A stretch of DNA of 64,000 nt from CAWIHK01 sp963835935. GTDB taxonomy: Bacteria > Bacteroidota > Ignavibacteria > UBA10030 > CAVZMI01. The stretch covers positions 310,001 through 374,000 of the forward strand of contig CAWIHK010000002.1 in the NCBI GenBank assembly GCA_963835935.1. The letters run 5' to 3'. Both the position numbers and the translations under genes were made by a program. Shown in pieces: positions 1 to 8,608 of the stretch (position 1 is the stretch's first letter; each line of letters begins with the position of its first letter). A model generated the notes under the pieces. That model ran no database searches and was not told the origin of the DNA. It was given only the letters and a program-made list of their open reading frames with translations.

Positions 1-290
1 CCCCTTTCTTAGGATTTATTTTTTGGGGGGACGATATATCTTTAGTATAATATAGACATATCTTTCGAATCCCGCTCTAATAATCTTAAAAGCTATCCAT
101 CTGTTTATCTGGCGGGATGGCATATCTTTCCAGATTTTAATTAACGATTTAAAATGTGCGATTGACAATATATATGCCGTCCCCCGCTAAGATTATTCAT
201 ATTGATAGGGGGACTCTATATTTAATTTGCATTAACTACTATAAATATACCGACCCGCCTATTGAAAATACGATAAAAAGCGGGACTGAC
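1..290. repeat. four degenerate copies of a short hairpin repeat; otherwise empty left edge
   Basis: The left-hand 430 bases hold no convincing gene. They contain four related hairpins: two read on the minus strand (1-45, stem CCCC/GGGG; 71-130, stem CCCGC 71-75 / GCGGG 112-116) and two on the plus strand (168-215, stem CCCCC 181-185 / GGGGG 208-212; 241-290, stem CCCGC 254-258 / GCGGG 280-284). Each has an AT-rich flank like TATAWATATGCCG next to the GC stem. Shorter copies of the same element lie at 53911-53992. Loops differ in length and sequence, so this looks like decayed interspersed repeats. Function is unknown. Confidence 0.5.
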
Positions 291-431
291 ATACTTCACA
301 CTTCTGCTATAAAAATATTCGCACTAAATTTCATTTTCATCTGCGAGTTGTAATGCCCGAATTCGTTAACGCTTCCGAGAAAAAGAGTTACAATAATATT
401 ATTTCACAGATTTTATTTTGGACAAATGTGA

Positions 432-463
432 TTTGTAATAATCGATGATTTTTTGTATCTTTT
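432..463 (+). promoter_or_regulatory. candidate Bacteroidota-type promoter for the aldolase gene
   Basis: TTTG at 432-435 is followed after 20 bases by TATCTTTT at 456-463. This resembles the -33 TTTG / -7 TAnnTTTG promoter of Bacteroidota housekeeping sigma factors and lies about 45 bases upstream of the chosen ATG. The match is short and was made by eye only. Confidence 0.3.
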
Positions 464-507
464 ATTTTATAATTATCAATACTCACTATCAAAGACCACA
501 AAAAGCT

Positions 508-1500
508 ATGACAAATTACAAAGATTTGGGTTTGGTTAATTCCAGAGAACTGTTTAAAAAAGCAGTCAAAGGCGGATATGCTATTCCAGCTTTTAATTTC
601 AATAATCTGGAACAATTGCAGGCAATCATCGGCGCTTGCGTCGAAACAAAATCGCCTGTTATTTTACAAGTCTCCAGCGGAGCACGTAAATATGCAAATC
701 AGACTCTCTTAAAACACCTTGCAAAAGGAGCTGTTGATTATGCAAAGGAGTTAGGTTTTACAATTCCAATCGTACTCCACCTCGATCATGGTGATACTTT
801 CGAGTTATGCCAATCGTGCGTTGAATCGGGTTTTTCATCTGTGATGATCGACGGTTCGCATCATCCTTATGAAAAGAATGTTGAATTAACAAGACAAGTA
901 GTTGAATACGCGCATAAATACGACGTTACAGTTGAAGGTGAACTCGGCGTTCTTGCCGGCATCGAAGATGCAGTATCAAGTGCCGTAACACACTACACAA
1001 AACCGGAAGAGGTGGAAGATTTTGTGAAGAAAACCGGCGTTGATTCTCTTGCAATCTCGATCGGCACCTCACACGGAGCAAATAAATTCAAACCGGAGCA
1101 ATGCACAAAAACCGCAGACGGAGTTCTTGTGCCACCGCCGCTTCGTTTTGATATCCTCGAGGGATGCGAAAAACGAATTCCGGGTTTCCCGATTGTGTTG
1201 CACGGCGCATCGTCAGTTCCGCCCGATCTAGTGAAAATCATCAACAGCAACGGCGGAAAATTAAAAGACGCAGTCGGCATACCCGAAGAACAACTTCGCC
1301 GGGCAGCAGCTTCTGCAGTTTGTAAGATCAATATAGATTCTGACGGTCGTTTGGCAATGACGGCTGCAGTTCGGAAGGTATTCGTTGACAGTCCTGCAGA
1401 ATTCGATCCGAGAAAATATCTTGGCCCAGCACGCGATCTATTGAAAAATCTGTATAAACATAAAATCGAAAACGTGCTTGGAAGCGCAAACAAAGCATAA
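508..1500 (+). CDS. fba: class II fructose-1,6-bisphosphate aldolase
   Basis: This zinc-dependent cytosolic enzyme reversibly cleaves fructose-1,6-bisphosphate to dihydroxyacetone phosphate and glyceraldehyde-3-phosphate in glycolysis and gluconeogenesis. From the ATG at 508 the product is 330 residues. The class II signatures are complete and in order: HLDHGD, MIDGSHHPYEKNV, EGELGVLAG, GTSHGANKF, VLHGASSVP and KINIDSDGR; these supply the metal-binding His/Glu residues, the catalytic Asp and the phosphate-binding loops. The frame is open back to an ATG at 445, but those extra 21 residues (MIFCIFYFIIINTHYQ...) are hydrophobic, unlike the family, and overlap the candidate promoter, so 508 is preferred. 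It is the only plus-strand gene in the window and is monocistronic, with its own promoter candidate and terminator. Family assignment is very secure. Confidence 0.96.
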   Translation: MTNYKDLGLVNSRELFKKAVKGGYAIPAFNFNNLEQLQAIIGACVETKSPVILQVSSGARKYANQTLLKHLAKGAVDYAKELGFTIPIVLHLDHGDTFELCQSCVESGFSSVMIDGSHHPYEKNVELTRQVVEYAHKYDVTVEGELGVLAGIEDAVSSAVTHYTKPEEVEDFVKKTGVDSLAISIGTSHGANKFKPEQCTKTADGVLVPPPLRFDILEGCEKRIPGFPIVLHGASSVPPDLVKIINSNGGKLKDAVGIPEEQLRRAAASAVCKINIDSDGRLAMTAAVRKVFVDSPAEFDPRKYLGPARDLLKNLYKHKIENVLGSANKA

Positions 1501-1516
1501 AAGATAGTTAACGAAT

Positions 1517-1553
1517 AAAAAAGCCCCGGAGAAACGGGGCTTTTTTATTTTTA
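1517..1553 (+). terminator. Rho-independent terminator of the aldolase gene
   Basis: A perfect stem GCCCCG (1523-1528) / CGGGGC (1535-1540) with loop GAGAAA is extended by A/T pairs and followed by TTTTTTATTTTT. It begins 16 bases after the aldolase stop codon. Confidence 0.9.
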
Positions 1554-1556
1554 CTC

Positions 1557-1887
1557 CCATCGTGCATAAAACGCATGAAGGCCTGCAACCACTGTTATTT
1601 ATCAAATATTTTTAATCGATCGGTCCTCGAGCGAGCACTTTCTCTCCAAAACTAAAACGCCCTTTCCATCTGAAATGGAAAGGGCGAGTCGAGGGGCTCC
1701 TCGAGCAGGACTCGAACACTAAAGTGCCATCGTGCATAAAACGCACGAAGGCCTGCAACCACTGTTATTTATCGAATATTTTTAATCGATCGGTCCCCGA
1801 GCGAGCACTTTCTCTCCAAAACTAAAACGCCCTTTCCATCTGAAATGGAAAGGGCTAGTCGAGGGGCTCCTCGAGCAGGACTCGAAC
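1557..1887. repeat. tandem 161-bp direct repeat carrying the 3' end of tRNA-Asn
   Basis: Copy 1 (1557-1717) and copy 2 (1727-1887) are collinear at an offset of 170 bases, with four differences seen by eye and a 9-base spacer. Each contains the tRNA terminator hairpin (1659-1685 and 1829-1855) and the last 21 bases of the tRNA-Asn gene in the tRNA's own orientation. In copy 1 the tRNA fragment stops at 1717, so it is a dead 3' stub. Confidence 0.9.
1818..1855 (-). terminator. terminator downstream of tRNA-Asn
   Basis: On the minus strand an 11-bp stem GCCCTTTCCAT / ATGGAAAGGGC (1829-1855) is followed by GTTTTAGTTTT. It lies directly after the tRNA-Asn 3' end. The upstream repeat copy keeps the same hairpin at 1659-1685. 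Confidence 0.8.
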
Positions 1888-1938
1888 CTGCAACCCTTCG
1901 GTTAACAGCCGAATGCTCTACCATTGAGCTATCGAGGA
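1867..1938 (-). tRNA. tRNA-Asn (anticodon GTT)
   Basis: The minus strand folds as a full cloverleaf. The acceptor arms are TCCTCGA (1932-1938) and TCGAGGA (1868-1874), with discriminator G at 1867. The D arm is GCTC...GAGC, the anticodon stem TTCGG/CCGAA with loop CTGTTAA (anticodon GTT), and the T arm GCAGG-TTCGAGT-CCTGC. CCA is not encoded. No other tRNA was seen nearby, so it is probably transcribed alone and ends at the hairpin at 1829-1855. Confidence 0.93.
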
Positions 1939-1986
1939 ATGTATAAGAATCTATTTCAACCAATCTAAACGAAAGCCGAATGTTGA

Positions 1987-2046
1987 GTCCCGATGTTTTT
2001 TATCGGGACGAAATCCGCCGCTTTCTGGCGGACTCTACCATTGAGT
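1987..2046. repeat. two hairpins plus a tRNA-like D-arm fragment
   Basis: GTCCCGAT (1987-1994) pairs with ATCGGGAC (2002-2009), and TCCGCC (2014-2019) pairs with GGCGGA (2027-2032). The following CTCTACCATTGAG (2034-2046) repeats the 5'/D-arm segment of the neighbouring tRNA-Asn at 1916-1928. The rest of 1939-2354 shows nothing recognisable. The element could be a REP-like repeat or debris from an event at the tRNA. Confidence 0.45.
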
Positions 2047-2354
2047 TTTCAAAAAACACATATAAATATACGAACCATCGATCTTATTGTCAAGAATTTT
2101 CATCTCGGGTAATTCGTCAAATTATTTCATCAAATTTTTCTATTCTGCTTTCAACGAGTTCGAAGGATCGAGTTTTTATACCTTTAGTGCGGATATATTC
2201 CAGTAAAACTGCTTATCCCGATTGTAACGATGAGAGAAACTTCTTTCAATTCTAACACAACTTCATGACTTTCACAAAGAACTGTTTGATGTTCACAAAT
2301 CAAAATCACTTGATGAGTTAATTGAAACAATGCACCACGGATAAGATATGAGGT

Positions 2355-3542
2355 TTATTTTCCAACCACGAACGCAGCGTCAATTTCAAATAATAATTCG
2401 TCCCGACAAACATCGGCTATTACATTGATTGATGGAATATTCTCCATTCCCAATTCTTTCATCACTGTCTCGAAAATCGGAAAATCTTTTTGTCGTTTAA
2501 GAAAAACCGTCGCCTCACAAAAATCCTGAAGGCTTCCTCCCTCAGGACTAATTAATGCAGATAGCACGTTAAATGTATGTCGAATTTGTTCTGCAGGATC
2601 ATCATTAAAAACGCTCCGGCCTTCTTCATCGATAGAGGCGGTTCCGGAGACGAATATCATTTTATTATTCGGTTCTTCGACTACCATGGCGCGTGAAAAA
2701 GCGGAACCATACCGGTACGGCGAGCGTTGTTTTTCTCCGTAGATGGGACGAATGTTGACATTACTTCCCGGAGAACGGCGAACCGCAAACACATCCATAG
2801 TTGCCGGCATCCTTGAGGAATTGTTGCCTCCTATGCCGGTACTCGCGGGAAGGTAGATTTTTTCTGCTTCAACAACTGAACCGTTATTATGAAGAAATCC
2901 GTATTGAGCGTAGCAATTGTTTCGAGCAATATTGAAATCATGGTACCAATCTAAAATATCCGAAAGATATATCCATGTTCGAACTACATCCTGAAAAGTA
3001 GCTCCTTCGGAACGCAAGAGCATATCGGCTTGATTAAACATAGCTTCAGAATGTGATTTTCGATCTGAATTTCCGTTGATACATCGGCCGCCGCCGTCGA
3101 CATTGTGAAGAAGATAAAATGTCGAACCATTGATATTCCACACTCGACCTTTGGGATTACCTTGATCGTGAATCGTCTTGACCTGAGTGTTCTGATTCAA
3201 CTTTATAGCTCGAATTTGCAAACCGGCAAATTTATTTCCTATCGTCGATTTGCCTTCGATAAATGTCACCGGAGTATTTACTTCAAGCTTTTTTTTGTAA
3301 AAAACTGATTGGCGAATCTGCAATATATGTGGTTGAATCTCAATATCCCCGAAGCAACGTTCATGCACGATTACGGCACCGGAAGCAGATAATAAATCGG
3401 CAACATTCTCATAAATATCTTTGATTATCTGAACCGAATTCTCTTCCGCTTTAATAACCGAGACGCTTATAAAATATTGTTGATCGACAGCTGTAATGAA
3501 TACTTTGTATGAAGAATATGACTCGATTGAGCGTTTAATCAT
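2355..3542 (-). CDS. RidA-superfamily / chorismatase-like protein
   Basis: A 395-residue protein with two halves of RidA (YjgF/Yer057c/UK114) type. The middle segment (about residues 150-230) contains GGRCINGNSDRKSHSEAMF, RTWIYLSDI and FNIARNNCY, then PASTGIGG. This order resembles the FkbO/Hyg5/XanB2 chorismatase branch, in which two RidA-like domains form a chorismate-converting enzyme. The C-terminal RidA domain (about 270-393) reads FVSGTASIDEEG, with the closing EIDAAFVV strand. It has no signal peptide, so it is cytosolic, and it starts 13 bases after the PD40 gene, so they are co-transcribed. The chemistry is inferred; an imine deaminase or a non-catalytic RidA relative is also possible. 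Confidence 0.7.
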   Translation of the reverse strand: MIKRSIESYSSYKVFITAVDQQYFISVSVIKAEENSVQIIKDIYENVADLLSASGAVIVHERCFGDIEIQPHILQIRQSVFYKKKLEVNTPVTFIEGKSTIGNKFAGLQIRAIKLNQNTQVKTIHDQGNPKGRVWNINGSTFYLLHNVDGGGRCINGNSDRKSHSEAMFNQADMLLRSEGATFQDVVRTWIYLSDILDWYHDFNIARNNCYAQYGFLHNNGSVVEAEKIYLPASTGIGGNNSSRMPATMDVFAVRRSPGSNVNIRPIYGEKQRSPYRYGSAFSRAMVVEEPNNKMIFVSGTASIDEEGRSVFNDDPAEQIRHTFNVLSALISPEGGSLQDFCEATVFLKRQKDFPIFETVMKELGMENIPSINVIADVCRDELLFEIDAAFVVGK

Positions 3543-3555
3543 CTACTATCCCCAA

Positions 3556-5157
3556 TTAGTGTTTCATCTCTTTCTGTTTTGACTTATCCTGACCATCCGG
3601 CACTGGTTTCTTCTCCATCGCATTTTTCATCATGATTACATTTGGATCGAGTTTTGCTTTTAATGCATCTTCCTCCGAATAGGCAGCTTTAGCGAGATCT
3701 TGAGGACTCACGCTGATCGCCTCGTTCGTCAACTCTGGAGCATTATATACGTCGATGAAGCTTTCGTAAAAACGAGGATCATTCTGAGGCAAAACAAATG
3801 GCTTTGATGGAGTTCCAGAAGAATCGATATGACTGAAAAATGGTCTTGTAAAAGTGCCATCCAACCGCTTGCTAGAAAAAACAATCCACCTGCTATTCCA
3901 CGACCATGAATGAAATGTATCTGCCTGGTCGCTATTAATTTCCAGTTTCTTCCACTTACCGGTTTTACAATCAAGCAAATATAAATCAGCACTCGGCAAA
4001 TATATTGGAAATTGACTGTACTTCGCTGCCGTGAAAAGTACAAATCTACCATCCGGCGACACCCTAGGTTCTGTAATACTCAATCCGATTTCGTTTGATG
4101 AAACCACCGTATCGAGTTTTCCCCATGTTCGGTTTTTTGGATCGTATGCGACACGCATTAAGTCGTATTTTATTCTATCGTAAGCAAATCCACCGACAAC
4201 GGTAGAGTCTTCGAATGTTTTACTATTGGGGGCACTGCAGAAATATAAATATTTACCGTCAGGTGACCATGCCGGCCAAATTTCCATCCTGTTGGGACTT
4301 GCGATTTGCGGTGCTGTAGTTATTGTGTTTTTAGAAATATCATAAATGACAATATCAGACTCCTTGTCGAGAACGTCGCGACATTCGCCGGCTTCATGAA
4401 AAAATAGGACTAACTTGCTGACAGAGAAAGCAATTAATTCTCCCGAAGGATGCCACGCCGGATATGCAGTCGGTCCATTAAATTGTGTCTTCGTGTCTAC
4501 TTTTTTTATTTTACCGTCGATTGTTAGAAGCATCGAGGTTCCAGGACCTCCTCGAAGATGAAGAAGCCAACGCTCAGTACCGTGATTCCAGAAATTGTGG
4601 CAATTCATACAATTGTCGCCCGTCTGCCGATTTAAAAGTATCGGTTTTTCGTCAAACGTCTCGAGGTTTCTTTGATAAATTCCCATCTTCTTGTAGAGGT
4701 TATACAAGGGACCTAATTTCCGATAGGCAAGAAATTTATCAATTGGTTCGTCTGCAATGTGATTCACAATCGGATTGAACTTCAACCATTCTCCATTTCG
4801 TCCCTTCACATAGATTTCAAAAATCAATTCTTGACCTACATTCTGTGCGAGTAGTTGCTTCCATTCATCAGCTTGGATTTGCATGCTGCCGGTTTCACTT
4901 TCGATCTGAATGGACTTCCCCTCCTTTGAATGGATTTGGACGTAATAATTGTCGCCGGCTTCTTTGATGAAAAAATTCAGCGGTGCGATATTTGGTGGAA
5001 TCTCTATCCCGGAATAATCAGGTTGAATAACTGCAGATCTATGAGCCGGATGTGAATCGATTTTCTTTCCCGGTGATGAACAACCGGCAAGCATCAGGGT
5101 AAAAAGAATGAAGAGAGTCGACCAAAAGGTTGAAACAAAATCTTTATTGATATTCAT
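3556..5157 (-). CDS. PD40/TolB-like beta-propeller lipoprotein with one c-type heme motif
   Basis: 533 residues from the ATG at 5157. A longer frame to 5223 would add a non-signal-like head and run deeper into the upstream gene. The N-terminus is a lipoprotein signal with lipobox LAGC (Cys 26). Residues about 183-187 read CMNCH, a covalent heme c attachment motif, in the context TGDNCMNCHNFWNH. The C-terminal two thirds carry repeated PD40/TolB propeller blades such as YPAWHPSGELIAFS, WPAWSPDGKYLYFCS and EPRVSPDGRFVLFT. It overlaps the end of the DUF6057-like gene by 14 bases and precedes the RidA-like gene. It is probably an envelope protein, but with a single heme site its redox role is only inferred. 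Related proteins are often labelled cytochrome c biosynthesis protein without proof. Confidence 0.75.
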   Translation of the reverse strand: MNINKDFVSTFWSTLFILFTLMLAGCSSPGKKIDSHPAHRSAVIQPDYSGIEIPPNIAPLNFFIKEAGDNYYVQIHSKEGKSIQIESETGSMQIQADEWKQLLAQNVGQELIFEIYVKGRNGEWLKFNPIVNHIADEPIDKFLAYRKLGPLYNLYKKMGIYQRNLETFDEKPILLNRQTGDNCMNCHNFWNHGTERWLLHLRGGPGTSMLLTIDGKIKKVDTKTQFNGPTAYPAWHPSGELIAFSVSKLVLFFHEAGECRDVLDKESDIVIYDISKNTITTAPQIASPNRMEIWPAWSPDGKYLYFCSAPNSKTFEDSTVVGGFAYDRIKYDLMRVAYDPKNRTWGKLDTVVSSNEIGLSITEPRVSPDGRFVLFTAAKYSQFPIYLPSADLYLLDCKTGKWKKLEINSDQADTFHSWSWNSRWIVFSSKRLDGTFTRPFFSHIDSSGTPSKPFVLPQNDPRFYESFIDVYNAPELTNEAISVSPQDLAKAAYSEEDALKAKLDPNVIMMKNAMEKKPVPDGQDKSKQKEMKH

Positions 5158-7012
5158 TTTGACCGCCCGATTGATATGACGCTGTTCGTCCGAATTGCAG
5201 ATAATACCAGAGGGTATCGGCAAATCGAGCCTGTAATTCCTGCCGCATTTGATCTTTGCCTGCCTCTCGGTACTTAAAAATAATTTGTTTATAAGCTTCG
5301 AAACGTTGATGAATACTAGGATTGACCAATCTTTGCAATTGATTCTTCTCCACTCCCGGAATCAACGCCTCGGCAAGAGCAAGAGCTTCCTGCACGTGAA
5401 TAGGAATTTGGGGATAAGAAAAATTCCTAAAATCAGATAAATGCGCCAGAACTTTATTCAAATTTCCATTTAGTAGATTGAACGCGAGTAAATATTCGAA
5501 TGCCATCTTGTTTTTAGGATTTTGTTTCAACAATAATTCGAGTTCTGCTCCCGAACAATTACCAACCGAGATCATATCCTCATGCAGCATAGAAAGCCGA
5601 ATCGATCCATACTCTTCGTTCCATGCCAACTGCACAGCATCTCCATTCAAGTCAATTAAATTTTCTGCTGAACGATTCATGAATGGAGCATTCTTTAAAG
5701 CGCGGAATATTTTATTCGCCGCTTCTCTTTGACCTTTTATCATGTACAATATTCCAACCTGTTTTAGAATATCCGGCGTCGCACCTGTTTGTTCTAGCGC
5801 TTCGTTAGCCCAATGCAATGATGCATTAATTAGTCCGAGTTTACAATAAAGTGTACTTGCTTGCTCAGGCCAAGCCAAACACCACGTGTCGTTTAGCAAA
5901 AGACCTGCAACCCCTTTATTTTGTGGATAAGCGAACATTTTATTAAGAAGTTCGTTTTTCTGATATAGCGCGAAATTCCTTTCACAGGAAAGAAGTTCAT
6001 TATTAAAATTATTATTCTGAGTTATCTCCAGTACATCATCCCAACGTCCTAATCGGGCGCACTGGTTGGTTTGGAAGATGAGTTGATAGATATCGTTGAA
6101 GGAATCCTGTGCAAAAAGAAATGTAGCGCCTGCCAATATTATTGTCCCGGCGCCCAATTTCGCGATTTGCGGAATTTTCGTGAATCGGAATTGATGGCCA
6201 ATTTTCTGAAATATTTTTTCTATCCAGCTAATTCTCATAAGTAGTGGAATCGTTATGCCAAGCAGGAAAAAACCAATCAAACTGTATTTGATGATAAAGA
6301 GTTTTGAACTTGCTTCAAAAATAAGATTATGCAAATAGGATTGTTTCACTGGAACAAGAAAGACTGTAGCGGCTCCAATATAAGGGAGTATTGATGATAT
6401 TAGTAAAACTATAATTCCGGTCAATAATTGTTTTCTGAATATAATTTCATTCAATCCACAGAGTAAAGCAAAAACCAGAAAGGCCCCGCCGGTTATCCAG
6501 TATAATACAACTGCCGTCACAAGACCAAAAACCGTCCGACTCACCCATTGTTTTGGAGCCCAGCGATTAAATAGGTCTACGAAGAAAAGATTTATCGCAA
6601 AAGCGATAGTGATGCTCCAATGATAATCCAGGTGCATTCCGCAGACAAGGAAAAGTCCTGCCGGAATTAAATGAAAAGTATGAATGGGACGACTTGCAGT
6701 TGTATATTCCAACCATCGTCTTGTGAAAAATGCAATAAACCAATAACATAGAGTCAACAGAATGCAACTTATAAAATCGGATAGCCAGAATTGCCTGAAC
6801 AGAGCAGTAAACCAATCATTCATTCCGCCGGGAATAGAAAGAAAATTATTAAAGAACTCTGATCCAAACAAAAATATTGGAGGTTGAGATTCGAGTGAAA
6901 TGATGGGATGAACTTTAAAAAGCAAATAAAAAAAGCAAGCCAGAAAAAACACGCTCTCCTGCATCAAAGCACTCGGTCGCGCGAACCATTGTTTATCGTC
7001 TGATTCGGCCAT
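5144..7012 (-). CDS. polytopic membrane protein with C-terminal TPR-like half (DUF6057-like)
   Basis: 622 residues from the ATG at 7012, which is preceded by AAAGGATC as ribosome site; an upstream in-frame start at 7099 lacks one. The first half (about 20-300) has roughly eight to ten hydrophobic segments. The second half (about 320-620) is helical, with TPR-like spacing (ALYQKNELLNKMFAYPQNKG, LINASLHWANEALEQTG, GQREAANKIFRALKNAP). This architecture, next to a PD40/heme lipoprotein, matches my memory of the Bacteroidota DUF6057 family, whose function is unknown. It is the first gene of a three-gene operon ending with the RidA-like protein. Confidence 0.6.
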   Translation of the reverse strand: MAESDDKQWFARPSALMQESVFFLACFFYLLFKVHPIISLESQPPIFLFGSEFFNNFLSIPGGMNDWFTALFRQFWLSDFISCILLTLCYWFIAFFTRRWLEYTTASRPIHTFHLIPAGLFLVCGMHLDYHWSITIAFAINLFFVDLFNRWAPKQWVSRTVFGLVTAVVLYWITGGAFLVFALLCGLNEIIFRKQLLTGIIVLLISSILPYIGAATVFLVPVKQSYLHNLIFEASSKLFIIKYSLIGFFLLGITIPLLMRISWIEKIFQKIGHQFRFTKIPQIAKLGAGTIILAGATFLFAQDSFNDIYQLIFQTNQCARLGRWDDVLEITQNNNFNNELLSCERNFALYQKNELLNKMFAYPQNKGVAGLLLNDTWCLAWPEQASTLYCKLGLINASLHWANEALEQTGATPDILKQVGILYMIKGQREAANKIFRALKNAPFMNRSAENLIDLNGDAVQLAWNEEYGSIRLSMLHEDMISVGNCSGAELELLLKQNPKNKMAFEYLLAFNLLNGNLNKVLAHLSDFRNFSYPQIPIHVQEALALAEALIPGVEKNQLQRLVNPSIHQRFEAYKQIIFKYREAGKDQMRQELQARFADTLWYYLQFGRTASYQSGGQNEYQ

Positions 7013-7212
7013 TCTGATCCTTTCACGAATAGAATGTAAAAATAATTTCCCTATTACAGGTGGCGGGAAATCCGCCTTAGAAAGAATAAAATATATCATA
7101 TTTACGACAAATTGTCAAATAGTCGAATTCGTTTTTTTGTTCGTGCCGGTTACAAATATTAAACCAGTAATTACTATTTTCAACAGAATTATTTAGTTGT
7201 GATGTGGGAATT

Positions 7213-8472
7213 CTACGAAGCGTTGCAGGATTCCGGCATGAAATTCACAAGTTCGGAAAGTTTAGATGATCGAGAGCAGCTACCCAAATATTTTTGTTTG
7301 AGCGAGTCTTTTATACGTAAGAGATAATTGAAACGAACTGGGGAAAGATTTTCTACTTGCGTGATATAGTCTTTGCTATACCGATCACGGTTCGAAGCAA
7401 CTGAATCAAAAATCAGTAAGCGACAACTTCTTTCCATTATAGTGAATATTTTTTCGTGGCTCGAGAAGTCGTATTCTGAGACATGAGCGAAAATATTTCG
7501 CGTGAATGATATCAAACGATTAGTTGCGTGATCTAATGAATCGTTTCTCTCATGTGGAACAAAAAGAGTCGTCTGATTATGTAAAATATCTTCCTGTATG
7601 TCCTGTAGGTCGTCTATGAACTGTAGGAGTACACCGAAATGAAACAGAAAATAGGCGTTCTTCATTGTTAAATTACCTGAGACAAGATAACCATCGGCGA
7701 GCACCGAGGTTCCTCCCTTCTCAAGGCTGATATCGAGCAACTCGCCGAAATCCATTTGTCTCTCATCATGTTGCTGTTCTACACTTCGAATTTGAGCTTC
7801 ATGAATGGCAAAAAGACTATCGTAGACTTCAGGATTTTTACTCCGACTAAATTCCCCTTCGATCATTTCTACCAATTTGAAAACACACTCTTCGACTCGA
7901 TTTACAGGTTCGATCTTGCAACCGGAAAGACGGGACGAGAGACGACGATTGAATTCATTTTTCATTGTTGGTGTGATATCATCAGAATCGAGATAATTGT
8001 CGGTATATGGATATAAAAGGCTGTATGCGAATATCGACGAAGTTAACACAATATCTTTATCAAGACATTCCTGGATGCTGTTCATGATCCACACATTCCT
8101 CAATGCTTGATAGATTGCTTCTTCATTGATCGTTGGATCAAAGTTATACGCTTGTTGAATAAATGCGTTGGTGACCTCGGAATACTTTTTCTCAGTTTCA
8201 AAATCAATATCACATCCGAAATGATTTAAGAATTGAATGATTGCCCGGCTTGTTTCGCTTTGGCTCTCAGGGGAATATCCTTTAAATTTTATGCCCGCTT
8301 TTTTCCGATGTTCTAACTTATTAAGAAGCGGATTGAGTAATTTGTCGGCCTCTCGCTCCTTTTGCTTCCTTTCATTATCGGTATAACATGCACAGTTTGA
8401 CGGAAAGTCGGAACCAGATTCATTCCAAATTATTTTCGAACTATTCTTTAATGATTCAACGAGATTTTTCAT
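7213..8472 (-). CDS. class 1 isoprenoid-synthase-fold protein
   Basis: 419 residues, helical, with no signal peptide. Two Asp-rich motifs stand where class I prenyl/terpene synthases bind Mg2+-diphosphate: a degenerate first motif YPYTDNYLDSD (about 154-164) and a clear second motif FIDDLQDIQED (about 286-295). The spacing of about 130 residues fits the fold. The first motif is not a canonical DDxxD, so substrate and activity cannot be named. A phytoene/squalene-synthase-like enzyme or an inactive relative are both possible. No other isoprenoid gene is adjacent; the neighbour upstream is the broken LacI gene. Confidence 0.6.
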   Translation of the reverse strand: MKNLVESLKNSSKIIWNESGSDFPSNCACYTDNERKQKEREADKLLNPLLNKLEHRKKAGIKFKGYSPESQSETSRAIIQFLNHFGCDIDFETEKKYSEVTNAFIQQAYNFDPTINEEAIYQALRNVWIMNSIQECLDKDIVLTSSIFAYSLLYPYTDNYLDSDDITPTMKNEFNRRLSSRLSGCKIEPVNRVEECVFKLVEMIEGEFSRSKNPEVYDSLFAIHEAQIRSVEQQHDERQMDFGELLDISLEKGGTSVLADGYLVSGNLTMKNAYFLFHFGVLLQFIDDLQDIQEDILHNQTTLFVPHERNDSLDHATNRLISFTRNIFAHVSEYDFSSHEKIFTIMERSCRLLIFDSVASNRDRYSKDYITQVENLSPVRFNYLLRIKDSLKQKYLGSCSRSSKLSELVNFMPESCNAS

Positions 8473-8608
8473 GGCTCTTTATAAAATATATTCCTGCAGA
8501 GAAATACGTTAAAAGAAAAGATATGTTTCATAAATTACGGGATGATGTGCTGCTAATCGAGATTATGCCTTGCAGTATAGACGCAATTAATCTTAGGGAT
8601 CAAAAAAA

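Noticed and set aside
156..353. 65-codon frame on the plus strand in the left-edge repeats
   Set aside because: It runs through hairpin repeats, has no ribosome site and no recognisable sequence.
993..1493. 166-codon minus-strand frame opposite the aldolase
   Set aside because: Antisense shadow of a conserved enzyme.
1769..1963. Minus-strand frame reading DSSMVEHSAVNRRVAGSSPARG
   Set aside because: This is the well-known false protein produced by translating a tRNA gene; it lies over tRNA-Asn.
1980..2255. 91-codon frame on the plus strand after the tRNA
   Set aside because: Its first third is made of hairpin stems and a tRNA fragment; no family match or ribosome site.
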